Below, piece after piece: positions 45,918 through 55,381 of a stretch of 64,000 nucleotides of DNA. The notes under the pieces were generated by a model that saw only the letters and a program-made list of their open reading frames with translations, had not been told where the DNA came from and ran no database searches. Origin of the DNA: Aegilops tauschii subsp. strangulata (Eukaryota > Streptophyta > Magnoliopsida > Poales > Poaceae); NCBI RefSeq assembly GCF_002575655.3, contig NC_053041.3:119442318-119506317 (forward strand), read 5' to 3'. How positions within the stretch are numbered: the stretch's first letter is position 1; every line of letters starts with the position of its first letter. A program made the position numbers and the translations under genes.

Positions 45918-47144
45918 TCACACTAGCACCCACATCATACAAGCCATGATAATAATGATCTCCAGTTTTAACAGAAACAATAGGCATGCCAACAACGGGC
46001 TATGTTTATCTATAGTATCAGGTTTGGCAATTCTAGCAGCTTCATCACAGAAATAAATAACATGCCCATCAATATTATCAACCAAGAGATCTTTAACCAT
46101 AGCAATACTAGGTTCAACTTTGATTTGCTCAGAGTGTTTGGGTGTTCTTATATTACTTTTTTTGACTACAGTTGAAGCTTTAGCATGATCCTTTATTCTA
46201 ACTGGGAATGGTGGTTTCTCAATATAAGCAGTAGGAACAATAGGATCAACATTATAAGTAATAGTTTCTTCTTCAACTTTAATAGGTTCTACTACTTTAA
46301 CTTCAATGGGAGGATGATATTTAAACCACTTCTCCTTAGGGAGATCAACATGAGTAGCAAAATATTCACAGAAAGAAGCTACTATCTCATAGTCAAGTCC
46401 ATATTTAGTGCTAAAATCACGAAAAGCATAGGTATCCATAAAAGATTTAACACAATCAAACTTAAGGTTTATACCTGACTCTTTACCTTCGTCGAGTTCC
46501 CAATCTTCAGAGTTGCATTTAATCCTTTACAATAAATCCTATTTGAATTCAATATCCTTCTTCATATAGGAACCAGTACAAGAAGTATCGAGCATGGATC
46601 GGTCATTATGAGAAAGTCGAGCATAAATTTTTTGAATAATAATTTCTCTTGAGAACTTATGATTGGGGCATGAATATAACATTGACTTAAGCCTCCCCCA
46701 AGCTTGAGCGATACTTTCTCCTTCACTAGGCCAGAAATTATATATATAATTCCGATCACGATGAACTAGATGCATAGGATAAAACTTCTGATGAAATTCC
46801 AATTTCAATCAGTTGTAGTTCCATGATCCAATATCATCCAATAGCCTATACCATGTTAATGACTTTCCCTTCAAAGATAAAGAGAAGACTTTCTTCTTGA
46901 CAATATCCTCGGGCATACCTGGAAGCTTAAATAATCCACAAACTTCATCCACATAGATTAGGTGCATATCTGGATGTAATGTTCCATCTCCTGGATAAGG
47001 ATTAGCTAGAAGTTTCTCTATCATACCCAAAGGAATTTCATAATAAATATTTTCAGTAGGTCCATTAGGTTGAGGGGTAGCTAATTCTGGTTCCGGTCGA
47101 GGTGAAGATACCTCGAACAAACCCCACAAAGGATTATTTTCCAT
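45918..47144 (-). pseudogene. gag of the Athila-like element
   Basis: Frames 47144-46809, 46808-46539 and 46439-45918 carry YEIPLGMIEKLLANPYPGDG, FKLPGMPEDIVKKKVFSLSL and KSLTWYRLL, then EGESIAQAWGRLKSMLYSCP, the usual gag fold. They end in a Lys/Val-rich C-terminal part. Frame changes near 46805 and 46480 break it. Confidence 0.75.
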
Positions 47145-47220
47145 AGTAACAAGTGACAGTAAATTTCAGCACACTATATAAATGTTTCCTTACCAAATTC
47201 CACTTACCAAATGTGCTTCA

Positions 47221-47239
47221 CTCCCTGGCAACGACGCCA
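47221..47239 (-). other. Primer binding site of the Athila-like element
   Basis: The minus strand reads TGGCGTCGTTGCCAGGGAG a short way inside the 5' LTR. It resembles the tRNA-Asp-type PBS TGGCGCCGTTGCC with one change. Confidence 0.6.
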
Positions 47240-47250
47240 GAAAAGAGTCT

Positions 47251-48770
47251 TGATGACACACAAGTATAGGGGATCTATCGTAGTCCTTTCGATAAGTAAG
47301 AATGTCGAACCCAACGAGGAGCAGAAGGAAATGACTAGTGGTATTCAGCAAGGTATTCTCTGCAAGCACTGAAATTATCGGTGACAGATAGTTTTGTGAT
47401 AAGATAAATCGTAATGGGTGACAAGTAAATAAAGTAACTAAGGTGCAGCAAGGTGGCCCAATCCTTTTTGTAGCAAAGGACAAGCCTGAACGAACTCTTA
47501 TATAAAGCAAAGCGCTCCCGAGGACACATGGGAATTGTTTTCAAGTTAGTTTTCATCATGCTCATATGATTCACATTCGTTACTATGATAATTTGATATG
47601 TGGGTGGACCGGTGCTTGGGTGCTGCCCTTCCTTGGACAAGCCTCCCACTTATGATTAAGCCCTCTCGCAAGCATCCGCAACTACGAAAGAAGAATTAAG
47701 GTAAAGCTAACCATAACATGAAACATATGGATCCAAATCAGCCCCTTACGAAGCAGCGCATAAACTAGGGTTTAAGCTTCTGTCACTCTAGCAACCCACC
47801 ATCTACTTATTACTTCCCAATGCCTTCCCCTAGGCCCAAATAATTGTGAAGTGTCATGTAGTCAACGTTCACATAACACCATTAGAGGAAAAGACAACAT
47901 ACATCTCATCAAAATATTGAATGAATAGCAAATTCACATGATTACTTATATCAAGACTTCTCCCATGTTCTCAGGAACAAAAGTAACTACTCGCAAAGCA
48001 TATTCATAATCATAATCAGAGGAGTATTAATAATCATTAAGGATCTGAACATATAATCTTCCACCGAATAAACAACCTAGCATCAACTACAAGGAGTAAT
48101 CAACACTACTAGCAACCCACAGGTACCAATCTGAGGTTTTGGGACCAAGATCAAATACAAGAGATGAACTAGGGTTTTAGAGGAGATGGTGCTGGTGAAG
48201 ATGTTGATGGAGATTCACCCCCTCTCGATGAGAGGATTGTTGGTGATGATGATGGCGATGATTTCCCGCTCCCGGAGGGATGTTTCCCCGGCAGAACAGC
48301 TCCGCCGGAGCCCTAGATTGGTTCTGCCCAGGTTCCGCCTCGTGACGGCGGCGCTTCGTCCCGAAAGCTTCCTTCTGATTTTTTCCAGGTAAAAACAGAC
48401 CATATAGCCAAAGATGGGCACTGGAGGCCTGCTAGGGGGCCCACAAGGTGGGGGCGCCCAGGGGGTAGGGCACGCCCTCCACCCTTATGGCTGGCTGGTG
48501 GCCCCCCTCTGGTATTTTCTTCGCCCAATATTTTTTATATATTCCAAAAACATGCTTCGTGAAGTTTCAGGACTTTTGGAGTTGTGCAGAATAGGTCACT
48601 AATATTTGCTCCTTTTCCAGTCCAGAATCCCAGCAGCCGGCATTCTCCCTCTTCATGTAAACCTTATAAAATAAGAGAGAAAAGGCATAAGTATTGTGAT
48701 ATAATGTGTAATAACAGCCCATAATGCAATAAATATCAATATTAAAGCATGATGCAAAATGGACGTATCA
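47251..48770 (-). repeat. 5' LTR of the Athila-like element
   Basis: It starts TGATGACACACAAG and ends ATGGACGTATCA, followed by the target duplication GTTGC. It is homologous to 15192-16717 over its full length. Confidence 0.9.
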
Positions 48771-48775
48771 GTTGC

Positions 48776-49215
48776 CAAGTTATTTATTGTTCCATGGCCT
48801 ATGAAGGTGAAGAGTACTGATGTCACACTATTGGTACAGGAAAACTGCTGCAGCTACAAAATAAAAAGTTGGAATTTTTGTTTATGCACAGTATAGTGCC
48901 TAGCCATCAATATTTTTGCATCAAATTTCAAAAAAATCATATAAATACATATATTAGATTGCTTGAAGGGTCCAATCAGAAGCTCCTAGTTATTTTAGTC
49001 TGCCAAGCAATCTGTGTGTGTTGCAATCTTCAAGCAATCTGGCCATGTAAGTATTTGTTCAGTCTTGGCTGATATAGGAAGAAGGCACACATCATCAAAT
49101 TCGGCGAATACCGAAAGATGGATAAACACTTGGCCTTTCCCAATGAGCATGTTGAGCCAATCAAGAAGGCAAAAAAGGAAATAACCAAAACAATTGCAAC
49201 TGAAGAAAATAAGAT
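48776..49215. other. Host segment right of the nest
   Basis: Unique AT-rich sequence continuous with 15074-15191 after removal of the nest. The minus strand has a short frame (FAEFDDVCLLPISAKTEQIL) with no recognised family. Confidence 0.35.
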
Positions 49216-49725
49216 CACTACAAAAAAAGACACATCCGTGACATTTTGGGCCGAACGAAAAAAATTTTGTCATACTTATGACACTTCTATGATGATAATT
49301 GTGACAAAACCCGGTATCATCATAGATGTGGTGGGCTCCCACTTCTATGACAAAAAATCATGACAGAAAATGGGCTTTTCGTCCTGGGCGGGCCGGAGAC
49401 GCAGCTGCATGACATTCTTTGGGCCGTCCATGACGGAAAAAACCGTGGTAGAAGCAAGGGCGAGGAAAATATCGGGGTGTTCCCGGTTACGGTGGGTGGT
49501 CGGGGCCGAGCGATGCAAGTATCTCTCGTACACGCACGCGCGTGGGTGCGAGACGTTGGGCTCTAACTGAACCCAAGGGAGGCGTTGGGCTCTAACTGAA
49601 CCCGAGCGATTGCACTGCAGGCTACGCGTTACTAAACCCGAGCGATCGATCGATGGCTATTAACTAAACCCGATCGAGCGATTCCTTCGCTACTGCTGCT
49701 AACTGAAGCCGATCGATGCTACCTC

Positions 49726-50130
49726 TGGATGAACAGTGAGCGTTGCTGGGGGGTTTGGATGAACAGTTCCCGGTGGGGGTGGATGAACAGGACCCCGTGG
49801 TGTTGCCTCTGGATGAACAGGACCCCGATCGATCGAGCCGGTTGGGGCTGGATGAACAGGACCCCGTGGAGGGCTGGATGAACAGGACCACCCCGTGGAG
49901 GGCTGGATGAACAGTAGACGGTGGAGAGCTGGATGAACAGTAGCCCGTGGAGGGGTGGTTATACAGGAGCCCGTGGAGAGGGCTGGTTGAACAGTAGCCA
50001 GTGGAGTAGCGCGCGGTGGAGGCTGGATGAAAATGAGCCCGTGGATGAACAATCGCAGGTGGAGGCTGGAGGAGGTCGACGGTGGATGAACAGTAGCCCG
50101 TGGAGGCTGGAGGGGGTCGACGGTGGAGAT
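49726..50130. repeat. Minisatellite with GGATGAACAG core
   Basis: Many copies of a unit of about 25-30 bp containing ggatgaacag and cccgtggag, with variable length and a few degenerate units (ggttatacag, ggttgaacag). Minus-strand frames here (repeated STGYCSS-like peptides) are products of the repeat, not genes. Confidence 0.85.
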
Positions 50131-50149
50131 GAACAGTATCCCGTGGAGT

Positions 50150-50420
50150 CCCGTTTTGCGGTACGCCACACCCCTCCCGATGAACAGGACCCCCGTTTCG
50201 ACTGTAGCGCTCCAACAGAAGTCCGTTTCCTCCGTTTTGTGGTACGCACACCCCTCCCAATCAATAGGACCCCCGTTTCGACCGTAGGAGGTCCGTTTCC
50301 TCCGTTTTGCGGTACGCCAGACCCCTCCCGATGAACAGGATCCCGTTTCGAACGTGGCCGGTCGAACACAAGGCCGTTTCCTCCGTTCTGCGGTACGCCA
50401 GGCCTCGTTTCCATCAGCTG
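50150..50420. repeat. About 90 bp tandem units
   Basis: Units with gtttcctccgttttgcggtacgcc, split here as gtttcctccg and ttttgcggtacgcc, then cccctcccgatgaacagga and cccgtttcga, recur at about 50150, 50235, 50310 and 50385. They share the gatgaacagga core with the neighbouring minisatellite. Confidence 0.75.
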
Positions 50421-50744
50421 TTCCGTCCAAGCCCTCCCGATGAACACGGCGACGCATTCCGTTCCTACCCAGCCGGTTGGCTCCCCATGAACACGACGAC
50501 GACGCTGTTTCTCCGTTCCGACCCAGCCATGTACACGAGCCCTGGTCGTACGTACGCGTGAGTAGGCATTCGAGACCCCGCCCGTATGTACGTACGTGGC
50601 CGTATTTACTTTCTTGCACCCTGGCCGCTGTACGTACGTGTACATGCTATGTGCGCGCCTCTACTACGACACGTGCGCGCCTCTACATCGACCAGTATGT
50701 ACGTACACGTTCGCGACCAGAATGACAATGCTACGTACGCTTCG

Positions 50745-50945
50745 ACCAGGTGGGTCCCGACTGTCAGGCACTTCCTTGCGTGCGAAGATGTAGCTGGTGG
50801 GTCCCAGCAGTCAGGGGGGCAAATCGTTTTTTTTGCCCGGATGCACTTCCTTGCGTGCGAAGATCTCGCTAGTAGGTCCCAGCAGTCAGGGGGGAAATGT
50901 TTTTTTTCATGAAATACGGTTGCTCGTCCGGTGGGTCCCTTGGCA
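50745..50945. repeat. Two tandem units of about 90 bp
   Basis: The string cacttccttgcgtgcgaaga followed by ggtcccagcagtcagggggg and a T-run occurs twice. A third partial ggtgggtccc follows. Confidence 0.7.
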
Positions 50946-52829
50946 CATCCCTAGCTTCTGACATTGCACTAGGCTAACTTCATGTGTGCATCATGTTTAA
51001 ACTTTGAAAGAAACTTGAAATGGGGATTGCCTAAACCCTAGCATTAAAGGAATTCACTAGGTTCAACCAAAATATTTCCAGTAAATCCAAATGGCTTTCA
51101 AAAATGTTCATCATTCTTGGAAAATGCTGGAAACAGTAACCAGAGGTGATGCACATTTTTCCATGACATATTTGGGCTCTGATTTAAATCATATGCTATT
51201 TGCAATTGGGCATTTAAATGTTGTATATTATTTTAAGTGCTCAATTAATTCTGAACTTAAGTGAGGGCTGTTAGGAATAATCCAAATAGAGCCCACAATT
51301 AATTTTCAGGATTTTTGAAAATGTTTTGGTATTTTTAATAAAGCCCCGAAGTTACAGAAAAATAGAAAAACATTAACAAAAAGAGAGAGAGAGAATACCT
51401 GGCGCTTACCTGGCCGGCCTGGCACTGTAGCAGCCCACCAGGCCCATCTGCCAGTCGTCTCCCACCCCGCGCCAGAAGGATGCGAGGCGTGTGTTCGCCG
51501 CACGCCGGCACGCGCCCCGGCCACCTCCTGCTTACCGCTTCTCCCTGGACGTCCCCGGAGACGCCACGCGCTCCCCTCGACCCCTCCCGCTCTCCCCTGT
51601 GCTCATTCCCTCCCCTGGACCTCTCTCTCTCTCACCCACCCGAACGGGTTCGTCGCCGCCGCTCGCCACCACCGCAGCCATCGTGCTCCCCTCGCCTTCC
51701 CGTGCTGTCCAGCAGCTCCGTCTCGACGCCCTCGTCCTCTCAGCCGAGTCAGGCAACGCCGAACGGCCTGCATCGCCCCCTGCACCCTCGACTTCGCCGC
51801 CTCTGCTCCGAGATCGCCGGTGACCTCCCGACGTCGTCAGCCCGTCCCCGACCGCACCGTTTGCTTCTACGTGACCGCAGTGAGCTCCGCTAACTTCTCC
51901 CCCTTCTCGTTCTCGCTCTCGAGCTCCGTAGCAACTGCACGTAGCTCACCCGCATGCGCCGCTGCCGAGCTCGTCGCCGACGAGGCTCCGGCCATCAAAC
52001 GGTCGCACCACCATGGCCGTTAGCTTCACCGCATCGCCAGAAGCCCGTAGCACCATCGCACGCCCCTCGCCGTGCTCTCTAGCGACGGGTTCGACTACAC
52101 CCGTACCCCGGCAGCCACACAGCTCGTCGCCGGCGTCGATTCCGGCGACCCCGAGCTCCACCACCACCACCAATCGATGCGGCTCGTTCCCAGCTGCGTG
52201 TAGATGCTCTCCGCCGCCCATTTGGTCGCCGGAGCATGGATCCCGCACCTCGCCGCCGCGTCTGGCCTAGCCGGCGTCGAGTCGCCGGTGGATTAGCCCC
52301 GGTTGACGAGGGATTTGACCTCCCCTGGGTCAATGACAAGTGGGGCCCGCCTGCTAATTAACCTGGGTTAGATTTAAATTAATTCTAATTAGTTTAATTA
52401 ACTAACAGTGACACTGACACAGGGGACCCACACGTCAGGTTTGACCTGGACGACCCCGCTGACCCGCTGACGTCATCATGACACACTGCTGACGTAATAA
52501 ACGATTTAATTACTGGAATTATTATTATTCAGGAAATTCCAGAAAATACCCTAAACTTCTAAAATTCATAGATATTAATCTGTAACTCCAAATGAAATAA
52601 TTTATATATGAAAAATGATCAGAAGAATCCAATCTATCCATCTGTACAGGTTTCATGCATGTTAAAGCAACTTAGCCCTGCTGTTTATATCAAAACATGA
52701 TAAAGCACTATATAAATTCATAAGATGAGTTTGGGGTTGAATCTTTGGTTCAAAATGGCTCAAACCCATCTGGTTGTAGTTGCATTAGCCCAACACACTC
52801 ATTTTGCTATGTCATGATCATGCATCATA
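50946..52829. other. Unassigned segment with GC-rich core
   Basis: AT-rich flanks surround a GC-rich core (about 51420-52330) with several overlapping frames on both strands. None has a consistent domain, so I do not call a gene. Pro/Ser/Arg-rich composition suggests chance openness. It could be an LTR or untranslated region of an element I do not recognise. Confidence 0.4.
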
Positions 52830-52849
52830 CACTACTGGAATCAGCTAAT

Positions 52850-53160
52850 TTGCCATCTGCCAGCTCTTCGCCGTCTACTAGCTGACGGCAAAGAAGCTCT
52901 TTGCCATCAGCTACACATAAGCAGACGGCAAAGAAAAGGCTGACGGCAAAGAAGCTCTTTGCCATCAGCCAGCTCTTTGCCGTCTGCCAGCAGACGGCAA
53001 AGAATCTTTGCCGTCCGCTGGCAGACGGCAAAGAGTGTGGTGGCCCCCACCCCCCGCTCATTTGAAAAAATCTTAACGGCCCACCTCTTTGCCGTCCGCT
53101 AGCAGACGGCAAAGAGGCAAAAAGGCGGACCGCAAAGGCTGGCTGACGGCAAAGAGGGCA
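52850..53160. repeat. CACTA subterminal repeats (TTTGCCGTC / GACGGCAAAG)
   Basis: At least ten copies of tttgccgtc or its complement gacggcaaag in both orientations, often paired as short palindromes. In CACTA elements such arrays bind the element-encoded TnpA-like protein. Confidence 0.85.
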
Positions 53161-53161
53161 C

Positions 53162-53580
53162 TTGACTAACGGCCGGTACCCCCCCGCCCGTTACTCACTT
53201 CGTCCTCGCCCTTCTCCTCCCACCCCGCCGCCCCGTCGCCCCGCCGCCCCACCGCCCCGCCGCCCCACCGCCCCGTCCCCCCGCCCCGCGCCCCACCGCC
53301 GCCCCGGCCCCCCGCCGCACCGCGCCCCCCGCCGCCTCCTCCACCGCCCCGCCCCGGCCCCCCGCCGCCCGGCCCCCCCCCGCCGCCCCGGCCCCCCGCC
53401 GCCTGGGCCCCCGCCGCCCCGCCTCCTCCACCGCCCCGCCCCGCCCCCCCGCCGGCCGGGCCCCCCGCCGCCCCGGCCCCCCGCCGGCCGGGCCCCCGCC
53501 GCCCCGCCTCCTCCACCGCCCCGCCCCGGCCCCCCGTCGCCGGCCCGTCCCCGACCCGTCGCCGCCCCCCACAGTGAGCC
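53162..53580. repeat. CCGCCCC-rich low-complexity tract
   Basis: Almost only C and G, built from ccgccccg, gccccccg and cctcctccaccgcc. Long Pro/Arg-rich frames on the plus strand and Gly/Arg-rich frames on the minus strand result from composition and are rejected as genes. Confidence 0.8.
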
Positions 53581-53764
53581 CCTCCCATTTTTTCTGTTTT
53601 TTTGTTTTTTTTCTGTTTAGATAAGGTTTTTTAGTTTATGTTTTTTCAGTTTAGAATTAATTAGTTTAGGTTATTTAGTTTAATTAGTTTAGGTTTAATT
53701 AGTTTAAATAGTTTAGTTTTAATTAGTTTAGGTTTTTAGTTTAGGTTTAGGTTAAGTAGAAGGG

Positions 53765-54079
53765 GGAAGAAGAAGAAGAAGAAGAAGAAGAAGAAGAAGA
53801 AGAGGAAGAGGAGGAGGAGGAGGAGGAGGAGGAGGAGAAAGAAGAAGAAGAAGAAGAAGAAGAAGAAGAAGAAGAAGAAGAAGAAGAAGAAGAAGAAGAA
53901 GAAGAAGAAGAAGAAGAAGAAGAGGAGGAGGAGGAGGAGGAGGAGAAAGAAGAAGAAGAAGAAGAAGAAGAAGAAGAAGAGGAGGAGGAGGAGGAGGAGG
54001 AGGAGGAGGAGAAAGAAGAAGAAGAAGAAGAAGAAGAAGAGGAGGAGGAGGAGGAGGAGGAGAAAGAAGAAGAAGAAGA
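53765..54079. repeat. GAA/GGA microsatellite, about 315 bp
   Basis: Alternating blocks of (GAA)n and (GGA)n form a pure purine strand with only rare breaks. Frames on either strand are homopolymer-like and not genes. Confidence 0.9.
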
Positions 54080-54130
54080 CGGGGGATGAGAAGAAGTAGA
54101 AGAATGAGAAGAAGTAGAAGTAGTAGAAGA

Positions 54131-54380
54131 ATGAGAAGACCCCCTGACCCCCTGACCCCGACACCCGACCCCGACACCCGACCCCGACTCCACCCCGACA
54201 CCCGACCCCCTAACCCCCTGACCCCGACACGACACCCCGACCCCCCGACACGACAGCCCGACCCCCCGACCCCGAAACAGCACCCCGACCCCGACACGGC
54301 ACCCCGACACCGACACGGCACCCCGACACCGACACGACACCCCGACCCCCGACACGACACCCCCGACACCCCGACCCCGA

Positions 54381-54412
<32 letters not shown>

Positions 54413-54595
54413 GACCCCGAACCCGGCCCCGACCCCGACCCCGACCCCGACACCCCGACCCCGAGCCTGACCCGACACCCCGACCCCGACACCGACACGG
54501 CACCCCGACCCCGACCCGACACCCCGACCCCGAGACCCCGACCCCGACACGGCACCCCGAGACTGACACGACACCCCGACCCCCGACACCTCCCG
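54131..54595. repeat. CCCCGACAC minisatellite
   Basis: Continuous short units such as ccccgacac, ccccgaccccga and acggcaccccgac. The plus-strand frame (Pro/Asp/Thr-rich) and minus-strand Gly/Val/Ser-rich frames follow from the repeat. Confidence 0.85.
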
Positions 54596-55015
54596 AAAAG
54601 GTGTTCTTTGGCCTTCCAGAAGCCGACGGGGTCATATATTTGTGAATTATTAGTTAGGTCATATATCTTTCGATTTTGTTATGAAAAACATCATATATAA
54701 TTGTGTTGATCGGGTAGTTTTAAATGTGCAGTTGTTTCATCGGTGCGAGGTTTGGTGTTCGACGACCTCGCCGTGCGTTTGACGAGCTCTGCCCCTTCGT
54801 TCGTGGGTGAGCACAAATGACATGTCCTCCTCCCCCATTAATTATTTGATCTATTCCGATGAAACTTGATAGCTAGATATATATGTGTCTTGAATCATCA
54901 GTATGCGTAACCAATATGTGTCTCCCGTTCGAAAGCGTCATAGTTATAAATATGCATGCATTTGCATATTTATAACCTTGATTCTTTCGAATTGTCCAAC
55001 GCTATCCATGGACAG

Positions 55016-55233
55016 CCCGAGTATGTTTAGATTGGGTTCGTTTTCCCATATGCTTTGCTCCGGATCCGATGCATAAATTTCGTCAGTGCCTCCCCTGTTG
55101 TTCTCCGGGTACACATCCTCTCTGTTTATTGCAGAGACGTGTATCAGGAGAACAGCGGGGAGGTGCTGCCGAAATTTTGCGTAGGATCCGGGGCATAGCA
55201 TGGGAAAATGAACCCAATCTAAACATACTCGGG
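55016..55233. repeat. Long inverted repeat (hairpin), arms about 105 bp, loop about 7
   Basis: The left arm starts cccgagtatgtttagattgg at 55016; the right arm ends with its complement ccaatctaaacatactcggg at 55233. Pairing continues with mismatches to ctctctg (55118-55124) and cagagac (55132-55138), leaving tttattg as loop. It stands about 150 bp upstream of the transposase ATG. Confidence 0.85.
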
Positions 55234-55381
55234 TGGGATTAGGACCTATCATTACCTATTAGAGTGTAGGTTGCATGGACGTAATAAAATTGACAAAGTA
55301 GATCAACTGATGAATACATACATGGTGAATTATATATATATATATATATTTGTTGTGTGTCTAGTAGCTCTGAAAGTCAAG

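Larger units (their letters stand above)
15192..48770 (-). mobile_element. Athila-like gypsy retrotransposon with nested insertions, TSD GTTGC
   Basis: LTRs of about 1.5 kb lie at 15192-16717 and 47251-48770 and are clearly homologous along their length. GTTGC flanks both ends (15187-15191, 48771-48775). The minus-strand order is LTR, PBS, gag, protease, RT, RNase H, integrase, a 3' frame, PPT, LTR. About 23.3 kb of its 33.6 kb is later insertions (18470-29210 and 30221-42778). Many frameshifts and a changed RT active site show it is old and dead. The integrase-end motif GKACHLPLKLEHK and the large LTRs fit Athila/Sabrina-type elements of wheat. Confidence 0.88.
49216..50945 (+). mobile_element. 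CACTA terminus and repeat-rich subterminal region
   Basis: CACTACAAAAAAAGACAC at 49216 is a typical Triticeae CACTA end. It is followed by short direct and inverted motifs (gtgacatttt, atgacaa, catgacag). The arrays at 49726-50420 and 50745-50945 probably belong to it. The other terminus was not identified, so the right border is a guess. Confidence 0.55.

Noticed and set aside
49726..50130. Regular repeats resembling a CRISPR array
   Set aside because: Units are contiguous with no unique spacers, length varies, and the context is a plant transposon.
51480..52339. Frames in the GC-rich unassigned segment, including a 137-codon one
   Set aside because: Several overlap on both strands with Pro/Ser/Arg bias and no shared domain; kept only as an unassigned region.
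53162..54589. Long open frames on both strands (up to 280 codons)
   Set aside because: They come from CCG, GAA/GGA and CCCCGACAC repeats; composition is a few amino acids and no domain is present.
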